Made by a program: the position numbers and the translations under genes. The notes beneath the pieces are model-generated. The model was not told the origin of the DNA and did not search any database. It saw nothing but the letters and a program-made list of their open reading frames with translations. 12,743 bases of DNA from Lachnospiraceae bacterium. Its GTDB lineage: Bacteria; Bacillota_A; Clostridia; Lachnospirales; Lachnospiraceae. This document shows positions 1-7,999 of the stretch, piece by piece (position 1 is the stretch's first letter; the number at the start of each line of letters is the position of its first letter). The stretch is from contig JAILDD010000192.1 of NCBI GenBank assembly GCA_024689605.1, positions 1 to 12,743 on the forward strand. The letters are read 5' to 3'.

Positions 1-350
1 GCAAGATACAGATACCTTCCTTCCAGAGAATAAAGCAGTACATCTTTCATTCCCTTTGTGCACTGTACACTGTCACGCCTGAAGAATTCTATATCCGATA
101 CCTCTTCTTCCGGAAGCTTTGTGTTAACAGCAAAAGCAAAAACCGTGATCAGCATATTTGTTTCCATCTGTGCATTAACAGCGAAACGCCCCCATTTGGA
201 ATCCCTTTTCCCGCTGTCTATGGGTTTAAAGATAACAACATTTCTGTATACTGACTCATCAGCAACCAGAGAATCACCCTGTGGGATGAATCCTTCCAGA
301 ACAGCATCTTTTATACGATTTCTCTTAATGGAATAAGTCTTTCCAGCCAT
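1..350 (-). CDS. Partial tail/baseplate-associated protein, N-terminal 116 codons
   Basis: This is the 5' part of a gene that leaves the window at the left edge; I translated it by hand from ATG at 350 and met no stop. The start is supported by AGGGAGGC (minus strand, 356-363) five bases upstream, and by a gap of only 14 bases after the preceding baseplate gene. The protein begins MAGKTYSIKRNRIKDAVLEG and is a soluble mix of charged residues and short beta-like hydrophobic stretches (YRNVVIFKPI, MLITVFAFAV). There is no signal peptide. The last visible segment, DVLLYSLEGRYLYLA, resembles the beta segment that comes before the P2 gpI-like part of CIS/phage tail proteins of the TIGR02242 type. 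That resemblance is from memory of the family and is weak. Its position after the second J-like gene suits a wedge or fibre-linking component. It could also be an unrelated accessory fibre protein. Confidence 0.7.
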   Translation of the reverse strand, partial: MAGKTYSIKRNRIKDAVLEGFIPQGDSLVADESVYRNVVIFKPIDSGKRDSKWGRFAVNAQMETNMLITVFAFAVNTKLPEEEVSDIEFFRRDSVQCTKGMKDVLLYSLEGRYLYL

Positions 351-355
351 TTTTT

Positions 356-363
356 GCCTCCCT
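356..363 (-). promoter_or_regulatory. Ribosome binding site of the left-edge gene
   Basis: AGGGAGGC on the minus strand lies five bases before the ATG at 350 and two bases after the end of the previous stop codon (365-367). It fixes the start of the partial gene, which has no other support. Confidence 0.75.
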
Positions 364-364
364 G

Positions 365-2455
365 TCAGTCAAAAGTAACGGCATTTACATACAGCCTACC
401 CGGATAAAGCAGTACATTTTTCTTGGGAACCAGCTCCGACTCCGAAACTTTTGCCGCGCCTGCACGCTGAACCGTCATGGAAATATCCGAAACGTATTCA
501 ACACACTCCAGCGATTCCACGTTCCTTATTACGGTTTCATATTCCAGCGGATCGCCGAAATTACTGTCACCGTCCACATAGCGGATACTGTCGCGCAGCA
601 CGTCCTCTATGCTTTCCTTATAATTATCAAAATAAGGCTTAACGTAAACATTTATACGTATATCCACCCCTACATACTCCGGATCAAGTATCTCAAATTT
701 TGTGGTAAGTATACGTCTTTTTTCAAGATACTCAGATATCAGCTGCTTGTATAACGAAGAAAGCTTCGGATAACCGCTGCCGATTCCGGGCATTATAGCC
801 AGATAAACCATATTCTCTGCCGGTTCGGGCCATGCCTTTACCTTTCCTATGCAGAGTCCCGGTGTCTCCCTTACTATACGCTCGTAGTCTGCCCCTGTTA
901 CGGCTGTATTCGGATTATCCATATCCAGTATCAGTCGCTTTCTGACATCCTCAAATGACTCCCTGAATGCGCCGCCTGTACCGGCAGAACAGTTCCTGAA
1001 TCTGAGTCCCGGAACCGCCGGAGAAGTAAACACACAGCCTGAACGGATATTTCCTGCAGCACCCCTTGTTACCGAAACACAGCCCATAAACAGCTCTGCA
1101 CCGATAAAATCTCCTGCATCCTCGATCACGATCCTGCCCGTCTTTTCAAGCAGGTGATAATACAGCCCGTTTTCAACAGCCTTATCGGGCCTTACAAAAT
1201 CATACAGGTACTCACCGTTTTCATCTTCTCTTCTGGCGATCAGGGTGAAGCTGTCCTTTACCACGTTTTTCATCGGAAGCTTTATGGTCTCATTATCATA
1301 GCCGTAAACCGTCCCGACACGATAATGCTTCATAACATCCTCTGAATAGCTGATTATCCTCACGGGCTCTTTATAATCACCCGGTGCATATCCAAACTTG
1401 TCTTTATTGAAAGAAACCTTATAGCTTACACCGTCATCACTGTCAACGTCGCAGAACCTTCCCTCACCCTCGCTGCCATTAGCTATCTGATAACGTCTGT
1501 AGGAAGAGCCTTTTTCCTCTTTTCCGAATATCAGAAAATACGGTTCCTTGGAAAGGATTGACTTAAATTTGAATTCCTTTTTTGACTGTATGATAAGTGA
1601 CGCACGGGTATCCCTCTGCCACGCTTCAAAGAGGAATCCGTCTACCTGGTAGAATTCCGGGGTAACATCATAGTTAGCACGCTTTACCCTTACTCTGAGG
1701 CAGAATCCGCTTTCCTCCACCTTGTCAAACAGTGTGGGGCTTTCTTCCGGTATGCGAATCTTTACTTCTCCGCTTCCCATAAATCCCGCAGTATAGTCAT
1801 GTACCTTTATGGGCCTGAAGCCTGCAGCGGTATATATTTCCCACTCAAGGGATGCAAAGACATCATTTGCCCTGTCGGTAAAGGGTGTACGTCCTTCCAC
1901 GTCACGCATGGTGAAATAGAAAATGCATTCATTACCGGCTGCCGGCAGTCCGTCACAGATAAAATAGAGAGCTGCCCCTTCCTTTACTTCCGTACCAAGG
2001 GCCTGTATGGGAACAACCGCATCCGCCTGGGTAAGGGTAGGCAGAAGCTTAAAATCCTCCTCATTATCTGAATAGTAAACAGCATCCAGGTGGCTTAAGC
2101 CTATATCCAGTTCTTTGCGTGTCTCGAAGCACATATCGCCTATCATAAATTTCTGGGAATCATCGATATGCACGGAACGCTCCACGCTGTCTGTTGTCAG
2201 CAGTATGCGGGCACATTTTCCCTTCCTGGGCATAAATCCGAAAAGCTTCATCAGCGCCAGTCTCTGCCTGTCGGTAACGGCAGGAATCGTAGCACCTTGT
2301 ATAGCGACCTCATTTAAGAGTTCCTCCAGTATGGTTATGCCGGGATCGGAGGGATTGTAATTCGTCCATTCCTTTGAATACATGGGTAGCCTTATAAGGG
2401 CATCCACATACCTTTCCGTTAATTCTCTGTTTTTTTCATTCCTGATCTCAAGCAA
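365..2455 (-). CDS. Second baseplate J-like wedge protein (Afp12/gp6-like)
   Basis: Probable baseplate wedge subunit of about 696 residues, part of the ring that surrounds the spike and couples it to sheath contraction. Near the N terminus (residues 33-46) is NPSDPGITILEEL, the 'DPG-I-T-LLE' signature typical of CIS/phage baseplate J proteins. From about residue 485 there is GTGGAFRESFEDVRKRL followed by AVTGADYERIVRETPG, the characteristic 'GG..ES.ed...R' and 'vT..DYe.l....pg' of the J family. A beta-alpha C-terminal region with NFGDPLEY (around 632-639) follows. I prefer the TTG start at 2455: it has GGGGAGGG eight bases upstream and overlaps the previous stop by 8 bases. An in-frame TTG at 2479 would add eight residues but has no ribosome binding site. 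The middle (about 90-480) is beta-rich and I do not recognise subdomains. It follows a larger J-like paralogue, as Afp12 follows Afp11. Confidence 0.87.
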   Translation of the reverse strand: MLEIRNEKNRELTERYVDALIRLPMYSKEWTNYNPSDPGITILEELLNEVAIQGATIPAVTDRQRLALMKLFGFMPRKGKCARILLTTDSVERSVHIDDSQKFMIGDMCFETRKELDIGLSHLDAVYYSDNEEDFKLLPTLTQADAVVPIQALGTEVKEGAALYFICDGLPAAGNECIFYFTMRDVEGRTPFTDRANDVFASLEWEIYTAAGFRPIKVHDYTAGFMGSGEVKIRIPEESPTLFDKVEESGFCLRVRVKRANYDVTPEFYQVDGFLFEAWQRDTRASLIIQSKKEFKFKSILSKEPYFLIFGKEEKGSSYRRYQIANGSEGEGRFCDVDSDDGVSYKVSFNKDKFGYAPGDYKEPVRIISYSEDVMKHYRVGTVYGYDNETIKLPMKNVVKDSFTLIARREDENGEYLYDFVRPDKAVENGLYYHLLEKTGRIVIEDAGDFIGAELFMGCVSVTRGAAGNIRSGCVFTSPAVPGLRFRNCSAGTGGAFRESFEDVRKRLILDMDNPNTAVTGADYERIVRETPGLCIGKVKAWPEPAENMVYLAIMPGIGSGYPKLSSLYKQLISEYLEKRRILTTKFEILDPEYVGVDIRINVYVKPYFDNYKESIEDVLRDSIRYVDGDSNFGDPLEYETVIRNVESLECVEYVSDISMTVQRAGAAKVSESELVPKKNVLLYPGRLYVNAVTFD

Positions 2456-5400
2456 GGTTATCGCCCTCCCCGCCTTCAAAATTTACATATATATGATGTT
2501 TAGCATTCCTTACGCACATATCCGGCCTGATAACCAGACTGTCAAGATCGGTTTCGTGTTCTCCGGTCTCATCCGTATAAACAGCCGAAACTGTCATCTT
2601 TTTAAGAGACGCCATTCCTCTTACCGAATTCACCTTCATCATTATCTGTGAGCGCTTCGGTATGACGCCTATTCTCCAGCCGTCACCCTTTCCGCCGCTT
2701 ACGGGATCGATATATTCCTCAAGTTCTTCAGCTATATGCTCCTGAAGTTCGAAGCAGTCTTCCAGATCATCCACGTCAAGCCATGCGCTGACACTAAGAC
2801 CTACAAAGATTGGCTCGGAAATACGGATATTAGCGGCAGAAACCGTAAGCTCGCATTTTTCCAGAAGATAATTCTTAAGTTTTGCGGACAGCATATGGAA
2901 AGAAAAAGCACCATCGCTGTAATCCTTCATAAGCAGAAGGATAACTACATTATCACCATCGGAAAGAACCTCTGCCTTATCTATTCCCTCTGAATATCCC
3001 TTAACCAGTCTTAAGTAGTCTATTTTGCTTATCAGCCTTCTTCTTGAGCTGATAATGTCTGCGCCCCTTGCAAGAGCCTGGGGTACTGTTTCCATTGCGG
3101 ATCCGCCATAGGACTTTACGGGATTGTCCACAGAATCCAGGAACATGGCATTTCCGCTCTTCCCTGTTATGGAATGTTCGGGAAGGTTACCCCTGTCTCC
3201 GTCACTCCTGTAAGTCTTTACCTTGAATGCAACATCATTGGTGATAGTAGGAATATCCTGGTTCATTCCGTCTCCGAATACCACCTCATTATTCAGTCTG
3301 TCAAGACAGTATATCCTGCGTCTCTTATCAAAAAGGAAATTCTCTGCTTCCTCCCACTTGACATAGAATGCAGCCAGGTTACCCAGCACATCGTACTCAG
3401 CCCGGGCGATCTCGGGAGTATGCTCCATAATATAATCCCGCTCTTCAGCAGTAATGGCACCAAACTCATTTACCCAGAGATCGATCTTTAATAACTTATC
3501 CGTACCAAGGGCAAATCTCATTCCGGGAAGGGACTCGTCCATATAGAAATCCTCTTCTATGCCGGTACTTATGTTGGTAACAGTCATTCCGTTCATAAAG
3601 ATGCCGTTTACTACCGGAAGAAAGCTTTTCCTGCTCTCAAGCACTTTATGCTTCTGGGTAGCGACTATCCTTATCCAGTACCGCTCCCTGTCCTCAATGC
3701 TGCTCTTAATGAAATCTGAAGGAGGATCGAACATTATGATGCCCGATTTTGAAAATCCTTCTGTCAGGTCAAGCACCCTTATCCTGCTGAATCCCCTTGA
3801 CGACCGGTACTCAAAACGAAGTCCCAGAGTCTCATGGTATACGCTGTCTTTAAGCATAAAGAGAATACTTGCAGGACCTGCACCTATAGGCTTGTCAAAG
3901 CCAAGGTAAAGCGCATCATCCATATACTGCGAAGGTGAGAAAAGTGCCACACCCTCGCTTGTTTTTTCCAGCTCTTCCACAGATTTTTTCTTCGAGCCCG
4001 ATATGACCGAAACATTGTTGCAGGGCATAAATCTGCCTTCATAGCTGTAGGAGATCATAAGATTCTTTATCCTGGGATAATGATACACAGCCGGACGCAT
4101 ATAGCAGTTATCTGCCCTCACACATCTCATACGTATCATGCGCCCTTCAGTGCTGCCGGCCTGTATTGCCTGCCATCCATCCGGACATACAAAAGACAGG
4201 CTGATATGTCCGCCCTCGCCCCCTGCCAGATCATAGGCATAGAACCTGTCGCACTCAAGCTTCTTCCAGCCCATACCGTTGAAATACTCCAGCACTATCT
4301 CATTAACATAGACGTCCGCAAATTCCAGCCTGTTAACAAGCCTGGGCTTTCTCTTTATTATCTTAAGCTCACTGTCGACCTGCATCTGCGACACATCGAT
4401 ACGGTTTTCTTCATAGCTGACATCAGCCGAAATGGTAACCCTGGAACCTGCCTTTGCAAAGTAGGCATCAGATGCTATGTAGCACTCCTTAGATGGAATG
4501 ATCTCTTTATCGAAGGGCAGAAAATCATCCCTGTCAAATTCGAAATCACTGTCGCATACAGCATCAGGAGCAGCAGGCTCACCCTCTGATGAAAAGCCTA
4601 TGGACTTCGCAAACATTATCTCTTTTATGGGATTTTCTGCCTCAACCGCTATTACAGAGTATTCCTCTCCGCCTGCACTGTACTTATCACACTCGCCCTT
4701 AAAGCCGATATTAACTACTTCCGGATCATAGACCGCCTCTACGCTGGCAGCGGGAACAAATTTACCATCCTCATATCTGGATACGGTAAACTCACCATCC
4801 GTTATTCCCTTTACTATCTTTTCGCCCCCTTCAAACTTAAGGCTAACCACACCATCGGTCTGATCGAAAGCATTTTTATGCATAAGCACGAAAGCATTCC
4901 TGCTTACGCTGTCTTTTCCATCAAACATCTTGAAAGGTTTAAAACCTTTACTATCCTCGTCAGGAGCCTGATCATCACCTGCCAAAGATTCCGAAGCATC
5001 CTCGCCGTCCCCGAACACCGTCGTCGTCTGCTTTAAAAGCTCCTGCTTTTCAAATCTGCCAAGAACCGGATATACATTTCCATCTTTTTTATCTGTCAGG
5101 AAAATATCCTTCACAACAGCGGAAGTAACGCATAAACTCCTGTCGGTTTCGAAAAGAACAGGCTCAGAGTCCTCACCCTCAGTTATATCAGCAGAAAGAA
5201 CAGTACCCCTTGCTACGGGCACGCCTTCCCCTTCTGCTGCCGCAGATGTCATGGTAACAACACTCACCGCCGGATTCACGCTCTTTAATGTCAGGTCCAG
5301 AAGATTGATGAACTCCCCATGGAAGCGATCCAGGGTACCGTTTAAAAGCTTTATGTTCTCACAAACATTATCCGCATATACATGAGCAATAACCGAACCC

Positions 5401-5519
5401 ACATCCGGATTTGTCACCGACTTATCCAGCACCCACTCCGGCGTATAACTTACCCGCAGCTCATCGATCCGGTCCAGGATATCACTCTTTTTTCTTTCGT
5501 CTATTCTGGGATTATTCAT
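2448..5519 (-). CDS. Large baseplate J-like protein (Afp11-like, TIGR02243-type)
   Basis: Main wedge component of the CIS baseplate, about 1023 residues. The 'putative baseplate assembly protein' pattern is clear: ALYLGFDKP (about 536-544), EVVFGDGMNQDIP (about 745-757), a GD.GNLPE segment (about 774-781), then DNPVKSYGGSAMET (about 798-811) and RRRLISKIDYLRLVKGY, equivalent to the 'R..T..DYe.La' motif. It ends in a mixed alpha/beta domain with little similarity to its shorter neighbour. Residues about 170-195 form an acidic, probably disordered linker (DDQAPDEDSKG). The ATG at 5519 is preceded by GGAGGA with five-base spacing and overlaps the gp25-like stop by 8 bases (ATGAATAA). The reading frame continues 19 codons further upstream, but that stretch lies inside the gp25-like gene and reads as an atypical run of basic residues and methionines, so it is not included. 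With its neighbour it probably builds the six-fold wedge ring. Confidence 0.92.
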   Translation of the reverse strand: MNNPRIDERKKSDILDRIDELRVSYTPEWVLDKSVTNPDVGSVIAHVYADNVCENIKLLNGTLDRFHGEFINLLDLTLKSVNPAVSVVTMTSAAAEGEGVPVARGTVLSADITEGEDSEPVLFETDRSLCVTSAVVKDIFLTDKKDGNVYPVLGRFEKQELLKQTTTVFGDGEDASESLAGDDQAPDEDSKGFKPFKMFDGKDSVSRNAFVLMHKNAFDQTDGVVSLKFEGGEKIVKGITDGEFTVSRYEDGKFVPAASVEAVYDPEVVNIGFKGECDKYSAGGEEYSVIAVEAENPIKEIMFAKSIGFSSEGEPAAPDAVCDSDFEFDRDDFLPFDKEIIPSKECYIASDAYFAKAGSRVTISADVSYEENRIDVSQMQVDSELKIIKRKPRLVNRLEFADVYVNEIVLEYFNGMGWKKLECDRFYAYDLAGGEGGHISLSFVCPDGWQAIQAGSTEGRMIRMRCVRADNCYMRPAVYHYPRIKNLMISYSYEGRFMPCNNVSVISGSKKKSVEELEKTSEGVALFSPSQYMDDALYLGFDKPIGAGPASILFMLKDSVYHETLGLRFEYRSSRGFSRIRVLDLTEGFSKSGIIMFDPPSDFIKSSIEDRERYWIRIVATQKHKVLESRKSFLPVVNGIFMNGMTVTNISTGIEEDFYMDESLPGMRFALGTDKLLKIDLWVNEFGAITAEERDYIMEHTPEIARAEYDVLGNLAAFYVKWEEAENFLFDKRRRIYCLDRLNNEVVFGDGMNQDIPTITNDVAFKVKTYRSDGDRGNLPEHSITGKSGNAMFLDSVDNPVKSYGGSAMETVPQALARGADIISSRRRLISKIDYLRLVKGYSEGIDKAEVLSDGDNVVILLLMKDYSDGAFSFHMLSAKLKNYLLEKCELTVSAANIRISEPIFVGLSVSAWLDVDDLEDCFELQEHIAEELEEYIDPVSGGKGDGWRIGVIPKRSQIMMKVNSVRGMASLKKMTVSAVYTDETGEHETDLDSLVIRPDMCVRNAKHHIYVNFEGGEGDNLA
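2464..2471 (-). promoter_or_regulatory. Ribosome binding site inside the upstream J-like gene
   Basis: GGGGAGGG on the minus strand lies eight bases before the TTG at 2455. The same bases encode the C-terminal Gly-Gly-Glu-Gly stretch of the larger J-like protein. It decides between the TTG starts at 2455 and 2479 in favour of 2455, and implies translational coupling across the 8-base overlap. Confidence 0.65.
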
Positions 5520-5982
5520 TATCATCCTCCGGCTCATATTCAATACCAAAGTCATCCGCCTCTTCAGGCACTTCATTCTTATCCGTATTCAGATAGAAGG
5601 GGAATACGAGATTATCCTTGGTATTTGTTTCCGTAACGACATAACTGATGCTTATTATCAGGCGGCCCTCAAGCTCCTGATACTCCGTGGAAATATCTAC
5701 ATCGGATATACGGGGCTCCTGGCTTATTATCTGCCTTCTTAAGTCATCCTCCATAATGTTTATGTTTGTCACATTCACATCCATGAATACATAATTCATT
5801 ATGTTACTGCCAAAGTCCGGCCTTGCTATCCTCTCCATCTGCTGTGTCATAAGTATTATATATATGGACTCCCGGACGCTGTCATCATAGGAAGACAATT
5901 TAAAACGTCCTGTAGTAGGATCTATTCTTACAGGATACGCTGTTCCGGTTCCGAGAAAACTCTTGTCTTTTTTTTCTGCCAT
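5512..5982 (-). CDS. gp25-like baseplate wedge protein
   Basis: Small wedge/lysozyme-fold protein of the gp25/TssE/Afp9 family, 156 residues, typical length for a tail-like system. In T4, gp25 sits at the heart of the wedge and helps nucleate the sheath. Visible family features are FLGTGTAYPV (9-18), SVRESIYIILMTQQMERI (35-52), RPDFGSNIMNYVF (54-66) and the hallmark EPR triplet (89-91) in SQEPRISDVDI, followed by a beta strand LIISISYVV (108-116). A glutamate/aspartate-rich tail (138-156) extends past the usual end; its codons hold the ribosome binding site of the next gene. I chose ATG 5982 because AAGAGGA is seven bases upstream. A TTG two codons earlier is too close to that site. It lies 21 bases after the spike gene and overlaps the large J-like gene by 8 bases. 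Confidence 0.94.
   Translation of the reverse strand: MAEKKDKSFLGTGTAYPVRIDPTTGRFKLSSYDDSVRESIYIILMTQQMERIARPDFGSNIMNYVFMDVNVTNINIMEDDLRRQIISQEPRISDVDISTEYQELEGRLIISISYVVTETNTKDNLVFPFYLNTDKNEVPEEADDFGIEYEPEDDNE
5525..5530 (-). promoter_or_regulatory. Ribosome binding site of the large J-like gene, within the gp25-like CDS
   Basis: GGAGGA on the minus strand lies five bases before ATG 5519. These bases also encode Glu-Asp in the acidic tail of the gp25-like protein. It fixes the start of the large J-like gene and suggests stop-start coupling. Confidence 0.8.
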
Positions 5983-5989
5983 TTTCAAA

Positions 5990-5996
5990 TCCTCTT
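5990..5996 (-). promoter_or_regulatory. Ribosome binding site of the gp25-like gene
   Basis: AAGAGGA on the minus strand lies seven bases before ATG 5982 and only one base before the alternative TTG (5986-5988). The spacing therefore selects the ATG. Confidence 0.7.
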
Positions 5997-6003
5997 AAAA
6001 TAC

Positions 6004-6843
6004 TTACTTGTTCTTTATCATAGAGCCCGTAACTGTCGTGGAAGATGCACCGTCACCGACAGTAGTACTTGCGGAGCCCGATCCCTTGAAGGTTCTTCCC
6101 GATGCAGAGAACTCTCCGCTGGTCTTGAGCTCGACCTTTGCACCGGTTCCCGAAGAATCCACCACGAACTTGGTGCATTTAAGGTTCACTGTACCGCTGC
6201 TGTCATTCATGGTAAGCTCTATGCTGTTGCCTACCTTTATGGTAAGCTTTTTCTCCGTCTGGATAGCGATATTTCCGTTATCGTCTGCCGTCTTTATGAC
6301 AATGGAATTCTTTTTATCCTTATCCGCAATAGTTATCAGTCCCTTGTCATTATCAAGCTCAACTATATGGGCATTTGCTGCGGTTTCTATCCGGATCTTA
6401 TCCTTTGTGCCATCCTCGGTCTCATTATCATCCGTAAAGGTGATGGTGGATCCGTGCTTTGTGGTTATCGCCTTGGTTTTATTATTCTCGTCCACAACCC
6501 CCTTCAGGAACTGGTCCTTGTCATACTTTGGAACACATCCGATTATGTAGGGGCGCTCGATATTTCCCTGCTCAAAAGCAAGCAGCACCTGATCCCCAAC
6601 TTCCGGAAGGAAATAGTGTCCCCATTTATTGCCGGATGACGGCTGTGCCACCCTCACCCACATAAGCATCTGATCCTGCTCCTGGTCCTTTGTAGTAACA
6701 TTTACACAGACCCTGCCCGGCATCTTAGCATCATACTTATTCTGAACGGTGCCCAAAAGCACACCGAATATACGGTTATCACCGGTCTCCGTCTTCTGGG
6801 TTTCTGCAGCAGATATGTCACTTATGATGTCAAATAATTCCAT
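6004..6843 (-). CDS. gp5/VgrG-like central spike protein
   Basis: Baseplate spike subunit of 279 residues, expected to form a trimer below the hub and pierce the target envelope. Residues about 24-104 are a gp5-type OB-fold: RIFGVLLGTVQNKYD, MPGRVCVNV, WVRVAQPSSGNKWGHYFLP, EVGDQVLLAFEQGN and ERPYIIGCV, closely matching the conserved 'WVRV.QP.aG..wG..f.P..GdeVLv.Fe.GdpdrPyviG' of VgrG/gp5. From about 125 onward it is a run of short beta strands (KHGSTITFTDD, KIRIET, GLITIAD, SIVIKT, NIAIQT, LTIKVG) typical of a trimeric beta-helix needle, ending in a Gly/Ser/Thr-rich tail (about 248-275). There is no lysozyme domain as in T4 gp5, and no recognisable effector extension or PAAR domain. ATG 6843 has AGAGG seven bases upstream. 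The hub domain, fused in VgrG and Afp8, is encoded by the separate gene just upstream. Confidence 0.94.
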   Translation of the reverse strand: MELFDIISDISAAETQKTETGDNRIFGVLLGTVQNKYDAKMPGRVCVNVTTKDQEQDQMLMWVRVAQPSSGNKWGHYFLPEVGDQVLLAFEQGNIERPYIIGCVPKYDKDQFLKGVVDENNKTKAITTKHGSTITFTDDNETEDGTKDKIRIETAANAHIVELDNDKGLITIADKDKKNSIVIKTADDNGNIAIQTEKKLTIKVGNSIELTMNDSSGTVNLKCTKFVVDSSGTGAKVELKTSGEFSASGRTFKGSGSASTTVGDGASSTTVTGSMIKNK

Positions 6844-6866
6844 GCTCTATCCTCTGATCATTAAAA

Positions 6867-7988
6867 TCACTTTATTGTTGCGATCCTGCCTTCCATTACT
6901 GTTCTGAATTTTCCTTCTTCAGCCATCTGGGTATGCCTTACCCTTGTCAGGTAGAACTGGTTCGAAACTGTGGTTCCCAGCTCATCAAGCTCTATAAAGC
7001 TGCCCGGCACTATTTCCGGAAGCCCCACCATTTCCGCCTTCAGTGAACCGAACCTGTATGCCATCCGCTCCGCAAGGTACTCGGACCTGTACTGGGCAAT
7101 AGTCTTATCCTCTGCTGTGGGATCAATATATACCTTCTTCTGGCCGTTGATGATCTTCTTTGCCTTGGACTTCTGGGAAATCTTGTTGTTCATCTTGGAA
7201 GTCGAAGCAAACTGCTTGGCCTCGCCTGGATTCTCATTCCTTACTTCTACTGAACCTACAAGGCCGCTGATATCATAGGTCACATCAAAACTCTGCAGCA
7301 GAGTCTCCGGCGTAATGGTGATCAGCGGATTCTTGTTTTCCTTAGCCTTCCTGAAATAAACCGTCCCGCCTATGGTATAAAACTCATAATTAAATTTCTT
7401 TGCGGCTTTTACCACGAATTCATAGTCGCTTTCACAGTTCATCTCTATTGTATATGCCGAAGGATTCTCCTCCGTGCTTTCAGGTGTTTCCGTAATCTTC
7501 AGTCCGCCGTTCAGGTAGCTTTCATAAAAGGGCTGCTCCAGTATCTTCTTAACCGCCAGGGAATATTTCATATCCCCGGTGAACTGCTTAAATGAGCAGT
7601 TGGCCATCATGGCTCCTTTGACATCCATTGCAGTAACGTTGATACACGGTGCATCCATCTTATGATAATTAAAATTCACCCTTGTTATTATTCCAAAAAA
7701 TACTTCCCTTGCCTGTGTGCCGTATCCCATGAATATCTGCACCGCAGATCCCAGGGTGATGTATTTCTGAACATCCTCGGTAAGGAAACCGGTAAGGTCC
7801 CTGTCAAAGGTATTGTAAAGTGAAAATGATGCCACAGAAGCTTCAAACCCGCTGGTCAGCTCAACCTGCACATCAGATATGGCGAAGGCCAGCTTATCCT
7901 TCGATATGTCCTTGCCGTCAACCTTGATGACCGACACAGGCCGGCTGAAATTCCCATATGTTTTTTTTAATGAATCGAAATCCAACAT
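6867..7988 (-). CDS. gp27/late control D-like baseplate hub protein
   Basis: Hub protein of 373 residues, expected to form the trimeric ring that adapts the six-fold tube to the three-fold spike. Family features: an N-terminal beta segment (RPVSVIKVDGKDI, 16-28), FEASVASFSLYN (48-59), VQIFMGYG...VFFGIITRVNFNY (83-108), and INVTAMDVKGAMM (116-128), where phage late control D proteins carry 'l.a.D....l'. A helix-rich middle includes SDYEFVVKAAKKFNYEFYT (187-205), equivalent to the 'D.eFL..La...G..f' motif. The C-terminal part has AEMVGLPEIVPGSFIELD (318-334) and FYLTRVRHTQ (345-354), the 'G.P.l.pG..v.l......Y.V..v.H' closure. ATG 7988 has AGGGA eight bases upstream, overlapping the preceding stop codon. 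The spike gene follows after 23 bases, so hub and spike are separate polypeptides here, as in many phages. Confidence 0.92.
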   Translation of the reverse strand: MLDFDSLKKTYGNFSRPVSVIKVDGKDISKDKLAFAISDVQVELTSGFEASVASFSLYNTFDRDLTGFLTEDVQKYITLGSAVQIFMGYGTQAREVFFGIITRVNFNYHKMDAPCINVTAMDVKGAMMANCSFKQFTGDMKYSLAVKKILEQPFYESYLNGGLKITETPESTEENPSAYTIEMNCESDYEFVVKAAKKFNYEFYTIGGTVYFRKAKENKNPLITITPETLLQSFDVTYDISGLVGSVEVRNENPGEAKQFASTSKMNNKISQKSKAKKIINGQKKVYIDPTAEDKTIAQYRSEYLAERMAYRFGSLKAEMVGLPEIVPGSFIELDELGTTVSNQFYLTRVRHTQMAEEGKFRTVMEGRIATIK

Positions 7989-7999
7989 AAATCTAATCC

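Noticed and set aside
5520..5576. Nineteen-codon N-terminal extension of the large J-like protein
   Set aside because: The extension lies inside the gp25-like coding sequence and reads as an atypical basic, Met-rich stretch. The internal ATG at 5519 has an excellent GGAGGA site.
5983..5988. TTG at 5988 as the start of the gp25-like gene
   Set aside because: It lies only one base from the AAGAGGA element, whereas ATG 5982 is at seven-base spacing.
6008..6550. 180-codon plus-strand open frame opposite the spike gene
   Set aside because: It is antisense to a clearly identified gp5-like gene. Its hydrophobic Ser/Leu/Val-rich product is what one gets by reading beta-rich codons in reverse, and it has no convincing ribosome binding site or neighbour on that strand.
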